Positions 43,192 through 51,128 of a DNA stretch of 64,000 nucleotides are shown here, one piece after another; positions within the stretch are counted from its first letter, which is position 1; each line of letters begins with the position of its first letter. Source of the stretch: JALHFZ01 sp963674625 (GTDB lineage: Bacteria; Synergistota; Synergistia; Synergistales; Aminobacteriaceae); the NCBI GenBank assembly GCA_963674625.2, contig CAXXXO010000004.1, positions 1,488,001 to 1,552,000 on the forward strand. Reading direction: 5' to 3'. The notes under the pieces were generated by a model. That model made no database searches. It had not been told where the DNA came from and saw nothing but the letters and a program-made list of their open reading frames with translations. A program made the position numbers and the translations under genes.

Positions 43192-43941
43192 ATGATTTCT
43201 CATGAGTACCCCCGGATTCTGACGGCGGGGGACGGATGTCTTGTTGCGGAGTTCGGCGACTCCATCGATCTGGAGATCAACTCCCGGGTGGCCTCCCTGG
43301 CTCATGCCGTGATGAAGCTCGATTTTCCGGGCTTTCTCGACGCCGTCCCCACCTACCGTTCACTGGCGGTCTACTTCGACCCTGAAGTGACGGACGTCGA
43401 CCGCCTCTACAACCGTATGGAAACCCTCTGCCGGGAGGGGGGAGAGGGGGCTGCGGAGACCCTCCGCAGAGTTATCCTCATCCCCACCCTCTACGGCGGG
43501 GACAGAGGCCCCGATCTGGATGACGTGGCCGCCCATCTGGGCCTGTCCACCGACGAGGTCGTCAAGCGGCACTTCTCCAGAGACTGCTACTGCTACATGC
43601 TCGGGTTCACCCCGGGGTTCTCCTATCTCGGGGGGATGGACCCCTCCCTGGAGGTCCCCCGATTGAAGAACCCCAGGGAGATCATCCCCGCAGGGTCCGT
43701 GGCCATCGGCGGAAAACAGACGGGAATTTATTCTATCCCGAGCCCCGGCGGATGGCGGCTCATCGGCACGACCCCCATGCGTATGTTCGATGCTCAACGG
43801 AACCCCGCCATCTTCCTCGAGGCGGGGATGTGGGTGCGATTCCGCCCCATAGAGCGGGAGGAGTTCGCCCGTATCGACGCGGAATCCGCCGCCGGGAAAT
43901 ATCGTCCTGAAATTATTGAAGAGGAGGTCTCGCCCTCATGA
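43192..43941 (+). CDS. pxpB: 5-oxoprolinase subunit B (KipI family)
   Basis: A 249-residue protein of the KipI/carboxyltransferase C-D domain family. Motifs include FTPGFSYLGGMDP and IPAGSVAIGGKQTGIYSIPSPG. PxpB, PxpC and PxpA together hydrolyse 5-oxoproline to glutamate with ATP. It starts 28 bases after ycsG and overlaps pxpC by 4 bases (ATGA). The Bacillus homologue KipI was first known as an inhibitor of the sporulation kinase KinA, a role unlikely here. Confidence 0.95.
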   Translation: MISHEYPRILTAGDGCLVAEFGDSIDLEINSRVASLAHAVMKLDFPGFLDAVPTYRSLAVYFDPEVTDVDRLYNRMETLCREGGEGAAETLRRVILIPTLYGGDRGPDLDDVAAHLGLSTDEVVKRHFSRDCYCYMLGFTPGFSYLGGMDPSLEVPRLKNPREIIPAGSVAIGGKQTGIYSIPSPGGWRLIGTTPMRMFDAQRNPAIFLEAGMWVRFRPIEREEFARIDAESAAGKYRPEIIEEEVSPS

Positions 43942-45029
43942 GCCCTCTCGTGCTCTCAGTACAAGCCCCCGGGATGCTCACCACCGTGCAGGACATCGGC
44001 CGGTGGGGCGGCCAGGGGCAGGGGATGCCCGTAGCGGGGGCCATGGACGGACAGGCCTTCCGCATGGGTAATATCATCGTGGGAAATCAGGAAGAGGATT
44101 CCGGGCTTGAAGTGACCCTTATGGGCCCGAAACTCCTCGTGGCAGAGGGAGAGGGGGTCGCCGCCGTCACCGGGGCCGAACTTGGCTTTCAGGTAAACGG
44201 AAAAGCCGTGGCGAACTGGACGGCTGTGGAGATCGGGGAAGGGGACGTGCTCTCCTTTTCCGGTCCTCAGGCAGGATGCAGAGCCTATCTGTGTCTGTCC
44301 GGGGGAATCGATGTTCCCATGGTCCTCGGCAGCAGGTCCACCTATACGAGGGCGAAAGTCGGAGGGGTGGAGGGCAGAGCGTTGAAAAAAGGGGACCGAC
44401 TCCTCTGCGGAGAAGCAGCCCCCCTCTGGCGGCGCTGCTCCGGCTTCGTCTGCCCCGAAGAACTGCGTCCCCGCTATGAACCAGGCGCTCCTCTGCGGGT
44501 CATCCCCGGCCCCCAGGATGACCATTTCCCCCCGAAGGGGAGGGAGACCTTCTACGGCTCGGAATACACCATCTCCAACAGCGCCGACCGGATGGGGTAC
44601 CGCCTCGACGGACCGGTTATCGAGCACGATGGGGCGGCGGACATCATCTCCGACGCCATCCCCCTCGGGGCGGTGCAGGTGCCCGGCCATGGTCAGCCCA
44701 TCGTCATGCTAGCCGACCGGCAGACTACGGGGGGATACACGAAAATAGGGGTAGTTTGCTCCGTGGATATGGCCGCCCTCTCCCAGCGGCTTCCGGGGGA
44801 AAAGGTGCGCTTCGTCCCGGTCGCCCTGAAGGACGCCCTTACCATCGTCCGGGAAGCAGGGCAGAAAAGGCAAAAACTTCTGGAACTGCGGGCGGCCTGG
44901 CGCTCCCGTCCTGCCCCCGGAGTTCTCCCGGCGGAGGAAATAACTGTGCCGGTGACAAAGGGAGAGGCGCTCCTTCATCTGGAGGGAAAGGCCCACAGAG
45001 TCACCTGGGAGGAAATAAAGGAGGAATGA
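43938..45029 (+). CDS. pxpC: 5-oxoprolinase subunit C (KipA family)
   Basis: A 363-residue protein of the biotin-dependent carboxyltransferase A-B domain family. It has the N-terminal signature PGMLTTVQDIGRWGGQGQG and the C-terminal GxxxGxPxVML-like segment GHGQPIVMLADRQTTGGY. It overlaps pxpB, and pxpA begins two bases after its stop. PxpB and PxpC form the catalytic complex for ATP-dependent 5-oxoproline cleavage, with PxpA as partner. Length and order are normal. Confidence 0.95.
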   Translation: MSPLVLSVQAPGMLTTVQDIGRWGGQGQGMPVAGAMDGQAFRMGNIIVGNQEEDSGLEVTLMGPKLLVAEGEGVAAVTGAELGFQVNGKAVANWTAVEIGEGDVLSFSGPQAGCRAYLCLSGGIDVPMVLGSRSTYTRAKVGGVEGRALKKGDRLLCGEAAPLWRRCSGFVCPEELRPRYEPGAPLRVIPGPQDDHFPPKGRETFYGSEYTISNSADRMGYRLDGPVIEHDGAADIISDAIPLGAVQVPGHGQPIVMLADRQTTGGYTKIGVVCSVDMAALSQRLPGEKVRFVPVALKDALTIVREAGQKRQKLLELRAAWRSRPAPGVLPAEEITVPVTKGEALLHLEGKAHRVTWEEIKEE

Positions 45030-45031
45030 CC

Positions 45032-45805
45032 ATGCGCGCAATCGATCTGAACAGCGATCTCGGCGAGAGCTTCGGCCCGTGGAAAATGGGCATGGACGCC
45101 GAGGTCATGGAAAGCGTCTCGTCCGCCAATGTGGCCTGCGGATTTCACGGCGGGGATCCCCTCGTTATGATCAAGACAGTGAAGTCCGCGAAGGCTGCCT
45201 CCGTCGCCGTAGGAGCCCATCCCGGGCATCTCGACCTTCAGGGGTTCGGCAGAAGGACCATAGGGTGCACCCCCGACGAAGCTTACGCGTTCACTCTCTA
45301 CCAGATAGGGGCCCTTCAGGCGATCTGCGCCGCCCAGGGGATGAGCCTGCAGCACGTGAAGGCCCACGGCGCCCTGTACAACCAGGCGGCAAAAGACCTC
45401 GGCCTCGCCAAGGCCATCGCCCGGGCGACGAAGGATGCGGGGGGAGATCTCATCCTCCTCGGGCTCGCCAACTCCCTCTTCGAGCAGGCAGCGGAAGAGG
45501 AAGGGGTGCTCTATGCGGCGGAGGCCTTCGCCGACCGGGGGTATATGAACGACGGCAATCTCGTCCCCCGGAGCCGCCCCGATGCCTTTGTCCACGACTT
45601 CGACGAGGCGGGGAGACGGATGGTCCGTCTCGCCAAAGAAGGGGTCATTCAATCCGCCGAGGGGAAGGACATCTTCCTGAAGGCCCACTCCATCTGCCTC
45701 CACGGAGACAACCCCAGGGCGGTGGAGATGGCCCGTTTCATCCGCAAGACCCTTGAGGACAGCGGCATCGCCATAAAAAATATACGGGAGGTGCTGAAGG
45801 GATGA
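45032..45805 (+). CDS. pxpA: 5-oxoprolinase subunit A (LamB/YcsF family)
   Basis: About 257 residues from ATG 45032, seven bases after AAGGAGG. LamB/YcsF signatures are IDLNSDLGESFGPW, ANVACGFHGGDP, GAHPGHLDLQGFGRR and KAHGALYNQA; the His and Asp residues in them are the likely active or metal site. It completes the 5-oxoprolinase and overlaps the next gene by 4 bases. In the canonical family the second motif reads GAHPSYPD; here it is GAHPGHLD, a small change in the active-site area. Confidence 0.95.
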   Translation: MRAIDLNSDLGESFGPWKMGMDAEVMESVSSANVACGFHGGDPLVMIKTVKSAKAASVAVGAHPGHLDLQGFGRRTIGCTPDEAYAFTLYQIGALQAICAAQGMSLQHVKAHGALYNQAAKDLGLAKAIARATKDAGGDLILLGLANSLFEQAAEEEGVLYAAEAFADRGYMNDGNLVPRSRPDAFVHDFDEAGRRMVRLAKEGVIQSAEGKDIFLKAHSICLHGDNPRAVEMARFIRKTLEDSGIAIKNIREVLKG

Positions 45806-46599
45806 AAGCCGCCGATTACGCTGCAACTTCGCCCCGTGACGTCCGGCAGATGATCCGGGAGGGGAAGTGGGACAAGCCGACCCCCGGTATGTGCTCTGGG
45901 CACGTGCAGGGGAACCTGGTGATCCTCCCCCGGGATCTCGCCTACGACTTTCTCGTCTTCGCCCAGCGGAACCCGAAACCCTGCCCGATCCTCGACGTGA
46001 CCGAGCCGGGGGACCCCGAGCCGAAGATCGTGGCGCCGGGGGCCGACCTTTCCACTGATCTGCCCCGGTACCGGGTGTGGATGGACGGCGAGGTCATCGA
46101 CGAGCCCACGGACGTGAAGAAATACTGGCGGGACGATCTCGTGGGGTTCCTTCTCGGGTGCTCCTTCTCCTTCGAGGGGGCCCTTCTTGAGGCTGGAATA
46201 CCCGTCCGGCACATCGAGCAGAACCGCAACGTCCCCATGTACGTGACGAACATCCAGTGCACCCCCGCCGGTGCGCTGTCCGGGCCCGTGGTGGTAAGCA
46301 TGCGCCCCATCCCTGCCCACCTCGTGCCCAAGGCGGTCCTCTGCACCGGGCGCTTCCCGGCGGTCCACGGCGCTCCCATTCATATCGGCGATCCCGCCCA
46401 GATCGGCATCGCCGACATCATGAAGCCCGATCTCGGCGACCCGGTGGACATCAACCCCGGCGAAGTCCCCGTCTTCTGGGCATGCGGCTGCACCCCCCAG
46501 GCGGCCATAATGGCCGTGAAGCCCCCCTTCTGCATCACCCACCTTCCGGGGCACATGTTCGTGGCCGACCCGAGAGACGCCGACTACGCAGTATTTTAA
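45802..46599 (+). CDS. YcsI/DUF1445 family protein (putative hydro-lyase, D-glutamate cyclase-related)
   Basis: A 265-residue protein of the UPF0317/DUF1445 family. Motifs are TPGMCSGHVQGNL near the N-terminus, SFEGALLEAGIPVRHIEQ, and the C-terminal WACGCTPQ and ITHLPGHMFV. The family is linked by gene neighbourhood to 5-oxoproline use, and a mammalian relative forms part of D-glutamate cyclase, which makes 5-oxo-D-proline. A role in converting D-glutamate or a related acid into the PxpABC substrate is plausible. It ends the operon; a strong hairpin follows 20 bases later. Confidence 0.9.
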   Translation: MKAADYAATSPRDVRQMIREGKWDKPTPGMCSGHVQGNLVILPRDLAYDFLVFAQRNPKPCPILDVTEPGDPEPKIVAPGADLSTDLPRYRVWMDGEVIDEPTDVKKYWRDDLVGFLLGCSFSFEGALLEAGIPVRHIEQNRNVPMYVTNIQCTPAGALSGPVVVSMRPIPAHLVPKAVLCTGRFPAVHGAPIHIGDPAQIGIADIMKPDLGDPVDINPGEVPVFWACGCTPQAAIMAVKPPFCITHLPGHMFVADPRDADYAVF

Positions 46600-46619
46600 A
46601 AACTCGGTTTTTTTGAAAA

Positions 46620-46671
46620 AACTATTGAAAAGAGGGACGGGGCGAGAGCTCCTTCCCTCTTTTCAATAGTT
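46620..46671. terminator. 18-base perfect stem after the pxp operon
   Basis: AACTATTGAAAAGAGGGA (46620-46637) pairs exactly with 46654-46671 around a 16-base GC-rich loop. It lies between ycsI and the next promoter, whose -35 box starts seven bases later. It probably ends the pxp transcript and shields the TetR promoter. Confidence 0.7.
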
Positions 46672-46677
46672 ACCCCC

Positions 46678-46725
46678 TTGACAAAAACACATCTCATCAA
46701 TAAGATAGTGAGTAATTACTATCTT
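46678..46725 (+). promoter_or_regulatory. promoter and TetR operator of the ABC exporter operon
   Basis: TTGACA (46678-46683) and TAAGAT (46701-46706) have a 17-base spacer. A dyad with arms AAGATAGT (46702-46709) and ACTATCTT (46718-46725) overlaps the -10 box and start point. The TetR-family gene begins 32 bases further, so self-repression is likely. Confidence 0.75.
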
Positions 46726-46757
46726 TACTGAAAAGGCATCAACAAGGGGGAATTTTC

Positions 46758-47372
46758 ATGGCGCGAACCGGTAAAAATCTTCCCGCAGAGGAGCGGCGGG
46801 CGGTCATCGTCGAGACAGTCCTCTCACTGGCCGCCGAGGGGAAACCCTCGGACATCACCACCGCGGCCATCGCCGAGAGGATGAAGCTGACTCAGGGAGC
46901 CCTTTTCAGGCATTTTCCCACGAAGGATGCCATCTGGAAGGCTGTTCTCGACTGGGTGGGAAAGAAACTCTTTGCCCGGCTCGAGAAAGCTGCCAAGGAT
47001 GCCGAGTCCCCCCTCGAGGCCCTCGAGTTGGTCTTTCTTGCCCACATCGCCTTCGCCTCGGAGCATCCGGGAGCTCCCCGCCTTCTCTTCAGCGAGTTTC
47101 AGCGCACGGAGGAGAGTCCTGTGCGGAGCCTGGTCCATTCCCTTCTCGGAAGGTATCACCACCGGGTCGTCTCCCTCCTCGAGGAGGGGAAAAAAGCGGA
47201 TGAGGTGGATCCCGCTCTCGACTCCCCCTGCGCGGCCGCCCTTTTCATCGGCGCAATTCAGGGGCTTGTTCTTCAGTCACAACTGGCGGAGGACAATCGG
47301 GACATTCTCATGAACGCCCCTGAGGTCTTCTCCATTTTCCGGCGGGGCATTGAAAGGAGGGAAGATGCATGA
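46758..47372 (+). CDS. TetR/AcrR-family transcriptional regulator
   Basis: A 204-residue TetR protein. The recognition part of the helix-turn-helix reads ITTAAIAERMKLTQGALFRHF, followed by the PTKDAIWKAVLDW linker helix. The remaining helical domain has no known ligand signature. It overlaps the next gene (membrane fusion protein) by 4 bases and is the first gene of its operon, behind a promoter with an overlapping dyad. It should control export of a toxic compound. Confidence 0.92.
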   Translation: MARTGKNLPAEERRAVIVETVLSLAAEGKPSDITTAAIAERMKLTQGALFRHFPTKDAIWKAVLDWVGKKLFARLEKAAKDAESPLEALELVFLAHIAFASEHPGAPRLLFSEFQRTEESPVRSLVHSLLGRYHHRVVSLLEEGKKADEVDPALDSPCAAALFIGAIQGLVLQSQLAEDNRDILMNAPEVFSIFRRGIERREDA

Positions 47373-48559
47373 AGTGGCTGGCAGGTAAAGGAAAGATGAT
47401 TTTTCTTCTCTCCGGGCTTCTTGTGCTGGCGGGGTTCTTCTTCTATTTCATGATGCGTTCGGGGCCCTTGGCCCCCGTCGAGGTGACGGAGACCACGGTG
47501 CAATTCCGCTCCCTCTCCCCGGCTCTCTACGGCATCGGCACTGTTGACTCCCAGGCGTCCTACCGGATCGGTCCCACCATCCCGGGACGGGTGAAGGAAC
47601 TCAGCGTTCGGGTGGGTGACCTCGTGGAAGAAGGGCAGATGCTCGGAGCCATGGATCCGGTGGACTGGGAACAGCGTCTCGCCGCCCAGGACTCGGCCAT
47701 CCGGAGGCTCGAAGCATCCCTTCAGGCAGCGGAGGCCCGTATCGCCGAGGTTGCCGCGAGGGGGAAGTACGCCTCCGCCCAGGCGAAGCGCTACGACAAT
47801 CTGTTGAAGGGGGATGCGGTCAGCCTCGACGCCGCCCAGGCAAAACGCCAGGAGGCCCGGGCCACTTCCGCGCTGGAGAACTCCGCCCGGGCCGAGCGGG
47901 ACGCCATCCGGGCGGACCTGGCCCGGGCCCGGGAAGACCGGAAGGGACTGCAGCGCCAGAAGGATAACCTCCTGCTCGTCTCACCGGCGGAGGGCCTCGT
48001 GACTGCCCGGAACGTTGAGCCGGGGACGACCGTGGTGGCCGGCCAGGCGGTAGTGGAGGTCATCGACCGGAAGAAACTCTGGATTTCCGTCCGGTTTGAC
48101 CAGGCCATGGCCGCGGGCCTTGCTCAGGGTCTTCCCGCCTCTATCGCCCTCCGCTCCCGGGGGGACGAACTTTTCCCCGGGCGGATCCTCCGGGTGGAGC
48201 CCCTGGCGGATGCCGTCACGGAGGAGTTGCTGGCCAAGGCGGTCTTCGATAGGATCCCTGACGTGCTGCCCCCCCTCGGCGAGCTTGCGGAGGTCACGGT
48301 GACCCTCCCGCCCCTTCCCAAGACGGCGGTGGTTCCTGACGGATCCCTTCAGCGCCTGAACGGAGAACTCGGCGTGTGGATCCTCGAAAACGGGTCTATT
48401 TCCTTCCGGCCCGTGAAGACCGGCCGTCGGGATCTCGACGGTTTCGTCCAGGTTCTGGCAGGCCTTGAAAAAGGGGAGAGGATCGTTCAGTACACGAAAA
48501 AAGCCCTCTCTCCCCGCAGCCGGGTGAAGGTCGTGGAGAGCCTGGAGGCCAAAAAATGA
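47369..48559 (+). CDS. membrane fusion protein of an ABC exporter (HlyD family)
   Basis: A 396-residue adaptor. There is an N-terminal membrane helix (MIFLLSGLLVLAGFFFYFMM), a lipoyl domain with GRVKELSVRVGDLVEEGQMLG, a long coiled-coil hairpin rich in Ala/Arg (about residues 105-200), the second lipoyl half (SPAEGLVTARNVEPGTTV) and a beta barrel. It overlaps both neighbours by four bases. It connects the MacB-like permease to an outer-membrane channel not encoded here. Confidence 0.92.
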   Translation: MKWLAGKGKMIFLLSGLLVLAGFFFYFMMRSGPLAPVEVTETTVQFRSLSPALYGIGTVDSQASYRIGPTIPGRVKELSVRVGDLVEEGQMLGAMDPVDWEQRLAAQDSAIRRLEASLQAAEARIAEVAARGKYASAQAKRYDNLLKGDAVSLDAAQAKRQEARATSALENSARAERDAIRADLARAREDRKGLQRQKDNLLLVSPAEGLVTARNVEPGTTVVAGQAVVEVIDRKKLWISVRFDQAMAAGLAQGLPASIALRSRGDELFPGRILRVEPLADAVTEELLAKAVFDRIPDVLPPLGELAEVTVTLPPLPKTAVVPDGSLQRLNGELGVWILENGSISFRPVKTGRRDLDGFVQVLAGLEKGERIVQYTKKALSPRSRVKVVESLEAKK

Positions 48560-49758
48560 TCAGCCTCGCCGGGCGGGATATCCTCCACGGATGGGGCAAG
48601 TTCGTCCTCACAGGCTTCGGTCTGGGTCTCCTGATCGGGGTGACTCTCACCATGGGCGGAGTCTACCGGGGGATGGTGGATGACGCCAGGGTCCTGCTCG
48701 ACAACAGCGGAGCGGACCTGTGGGTGGTCCAGCAGGATACCCTGGGTCCCTATGCCGAATCGTCCAGCATCTATGACGATCTCTGGCGGAGCGTGGCGGG
48801 GATGAAAGGGGTGGACGCCGCGGCCAACGTCACCTATCTCACCACCCAGGTACGCCGGGGGAAGGAGGACGTCCGGGCCATGGTAGTCGGGGTGGAACCG
48901 GGAGCCCTTGGCGAGCCGGGGCAGCCCCGCTATCTTGTGGCTGGCCGGCATATCGCCCGGAGCCATTATGAGGCCGTGGCAGACGAGGCGTCGGGGTTCC
49001 GCCTCGGCGACTCCATCGGCATCCGCAGAAATTTCTACCGGGTTGTTGGAATCACCCGGCGGATGGTCTCCTCCGGAGGGGACCCCATGATCTTCATCCC
49101 TCTGAAGGACGCCCAGGAGGCCCAGTTTTTGAAGGATAACGACACCATCCTTCAGCAGCGGAGGCGGACGGCAGCCAACCCCTCCCTGAATCGGCCGGGA
49201 ATTCCCGGGCTGCTCGAGAGCGTGCTGGCCTCCCAGACGGGCAATTCCACGGTGAACGCCGTGCTCGTGCGCCTCGCTCCCGGGGCGGACCCCGAGGAGA
49301 CGGCGGGGCATATCCGCCGGTGGAAGCGCCACGAGGTCTACACCCGGGACCAGATGGAGGAGATCCTGCTCGGCAAGCTCATCGCCACCTCCTCCCGGCA
49401 GATCGGCATGTTTCTCGTCATCCTCGCCATCGTGAGCGCCGCCATCGTGGCCTTCATCATCTACACCCTCACCATGGGAAAGATCCGGGAGATCGCCGTG
49501 CTGAAGCTCATCGGAACGAAAAACCGCACCATCGTGGGGATGATCCTTCAGCAGGCCCTCGGCCTCGGAGTGCTGGGGTTCATGATCGGCAAGATCTCCG
49601 CCACGATCTGGGCCCCCATCTTTCCTAAATATGTGCTCCTCGAGGGACGGGACTCGGTGACGGGGTTTATCGCGGTGATGATCATGTGCGTCGCCTCGAG
49701 CGTTCTCGCCATCCGGGTGGCCCTGAAGGTTGACCCGGCCGAGGCCATCGGAGGATGA
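48556..49758 (+). CDS. MacB/FtsX-type ABC transporter permease
   Basis: A 400-residue permease with one N-terminal helix (LTGFGLGLLIGVTLTMGG), a periplasmic core of about 220 residues and three C-terminal helices (about 285-390), the FtsX/MacB architecture. The cytoplasmic loop KIREIAVLKLIGTKNRTIVGMILQQ is the typical coupling segment. It overlaps the ATPase gene by four bases (ATGA). The set with MFP and ATPase resembles DevBCA/MacAB exporters that move lipids, peptides or drugs from the periplasmic side. Confidence 0.92.
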   Translation: MISLAGRDILHGWGKFVLTGFGLGLLIGVTLTMGGVYRGMVDDARVLLDNSGADLWVVQQDTLGPYAESSSIYDDLWRSVAGMKGVDAAANVTYLTTQVRRGKEDVRAMVVGVEPGALGEPGQPRYLVAGRHIARSHYEAVADEASGFRLGDSIGIRRNFYRVVGITRRMVSSGGDPMIFIPLKDAQEAQFLKDNDTILQQRRRTAANPSLNRPGIPGLLESVLASQTGNSTVNAVLVRLAPGADPEETAGHIRRWKRHEVYTRDQMEEILLGKLIATSSRQIGMFLVILAIVSAAIVAFIIYTLTMGKIREIAVLKLIGTKNRTIVGMILQQALGLGVLGFMIGKISATIWAPIFPKYVLLEGRDSVTGFIAVMIMCVASSVLAIRVALKVDPAEAIGG

Positions 49759-50513
49759 GAGATATGTCCGGAGGAAAGGGAATTCGGGTGGAGGGGCTGA
49801 AGAAGCGCTACGGGTCGGGAGAGACGGCCGTGGACGCCCTGAAGGGGGTCGACATGGTGGTAGCCCCCGGCGAGGTGGTGGGGCTCATCGGCCCCTCGGG
49901 GTCGGGCAAGTCCACCCTCCTCAAATGCCTCGGAGCGGTCATCGAGCCCACTGCGGGAAAGATGACCATCGGCGACGAGGTGATCTACGACGGAGGGTGG
50001 AAGATAAAGGATCTGCGGACCCTGCGCCGGGACAAGATCGGGTTCATCTTTCAGGCCCCCTATCTTATCCCCTTCCTCGACGGCACGGACAACGTGGCCC
50101 TTCTCCCCATGCTCGCGGGGAAGTCGAACAGCGAGTCCCGGGACCGGGCGAGGGAGCTTCTCACGGCCCTGGATGTGGCCCACCGGGCGGACGCCATGCC
50201 CTCGGAGCTTTCGGGGGGGGAGCAGCAGCGGATCTCCATCGCCCGGGCTCTGGCGAACCAGCCGCCGGTTATCCTGGCGGACGAGCCCACGGCACCCCTT
50301 GACAGCGAACGGGCCATGTCCGTGATCAGCATACTGAACGCCATGGCGAAGCAGTTCGAGACGGCCATCATCGTTGTCACCCACGACGAGAAGATCATCC
50401 CCACCTTCCGCAGAATCTACCACATCCGTGATGGAAAGACGGTGGAGGAGGCGGGGGAGGGGCGTTCCACGGAAGTGAATGAGGACGGAAGAATACTGAA
50501 TCTATCGAAATGA
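49755..50513 (+). CDS. ABC transporter ATP-binding protein (MacB/LolD-like)
   Basis: A 252-residue ATPase: Walker A GPSGSGKST, signature LSGGEQQRISIARALAN, Walker B VILADEPTAPLD and the switch His in IIVVTHDEKII. The Walker B follow-up APLD differs from the common AALD only slightly. It is of the LolD/MacB lipoprotein or drug exporter class and drives the FtsX-type permease. The cupin gene starts 13 bases later and may be co-transcribed. Confidence 0.93.
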   Translation: MRDMSGGKGIRVEGLKKRYGSGETAVDALKGVDMVVAPGEVVGLIGPSGSGKSTLLKCLGAVIEPTAGKMTIGDEVIYDGGWKIKDLRTLRRDKIGFIFQAPYLIPFLDGTDNVALLPMLAGKSNSESRDRARELLTALDVAHRADAMPSELSGGEQQRISIARALANQPPVILADEPTAPLDSERAMSVISILNAMAKQFETAIIVVTHDEKIIPTFRRIYHIRDGKTVEEAGEGRSTEVNEDGRILNLSK

Positions 50514-50526
50514 GGAGGAATGAGCG

Positions 50527-50871
50527 ATGATACTCAGAAAGTTTGATGAAGCGGAAGTTCTGAAAAACCCCCATGGAGTGGACGCCCGGAATATCTACGA
50601 CGCGGAGAGCGCTGTGCTCACGGTGATCACCCTGAAGCCGGGGGAGCAGCTCAAGCCCCACAAGACCCCCGTGGACGTGGCCTTCTATGTCCTCGAGGGA
50701 AAGGGGACCGTTGAGATAGGCCCCGAGAAGCAGGAGGCGGGCAAGAATACCCTCGTGGAGAGCCCGATGAACATAACCCACTGCTGGTACAACACCGGCA
50801 CGGAGGATCTGCGCTTTCTCGTGCTGAAGGCCCCCCGGCCCGGACGGAAGACGGTCTTCGCCGGAAACTGA
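50527..50871 (+). CDS. small single-domain cupin protein
   Basis: A 114-residue cupin. The first motif appears in KPGEQLKPHKTPVDVAFYVLEGKG (one of the usual two His is replaced: KPHKTPVD), and the second in SPMNITHCWYNTGTEDLRFLVL. A divalent metal could be bound by the His and Glu/Asp residues, but the site is not canonical. It ends the TetR/ABC exporter operon, followed by a terminator. Function unknown; small cupins range from isomerases to ligand-binding regulators. Confidence 0.85.
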   Translation: MILRKFDEAEVLKNPHGVDARNIYDAESAVLTVITLKPGEQLKPHKTPVDVAFYVLEGKGTVEIGPEKQEAGKNTLVESPMNITHCWYNTGTEDLRFLVLKAPRPGRKTVFAGN

Positions 50872-50889
50872 CGGGTCCACTGAAGCAAG

Positions 50890-50927
50890 AGGCCGGTGTT
50901 CCCTTCAGGGAGAACCGGCCTTTTTTT
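50890..50927 (+). terminator. terminator of the exporter-cupin operon
   Basis: AGGCCGGTGTTCCC pairs with GGGAGAACCGGCCT with one mismatch, followed by seven T. It lies 18 bases after the cupin stop. Confidence 0.85.
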
Positions 50928-50992
50928 CTTCCTCTCCCGCCCTTTTCTATGGTAGTATTTCCCTCAGAACGGAACGAAAGGGAGAGAACCCT

Positions 50993-51127
50993 GTGAAACT
51001 CATCTGCACAAACAACCGGAAGAGTGCGCCATCCATTCCGGGAGGCCCGTATTTCCGGAGAGTGATCCTTTCTTCAGCAGAAACAATCCCCTCCCGTCAG
51101 GGAATCCGCCTCAGGGGAACCATCTGA
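50993..51127 (+). CDS. 44-codon ORF directly upstream of the symporter
   Basis: A GTG seven bases after GGGAGA opens a 44-residue frame that ends one base before the symporter GTG. The product is basic, without membrane helix (starts MKLICTNNRKSAPSIPGG). It may be a leader peptide whose translation controls the symporter, or a small partner. I recognise no family, and the coding evidence is only the ribosome site and exact abutment. Confidence 0.4.
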   Translation: MKLICTNNRKSAPSIPGGPYFRRVILSSAETIPSRQGIRLRGTI

Positions 51128-51128
51128 C

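Noticed and set aside
41937..43193. 418-codon antisense frame opposite ycsG
   Set aside because: Extreme His/Asp/Glu composition and full overlap with a well-supported transporter gene; a shadow frame.
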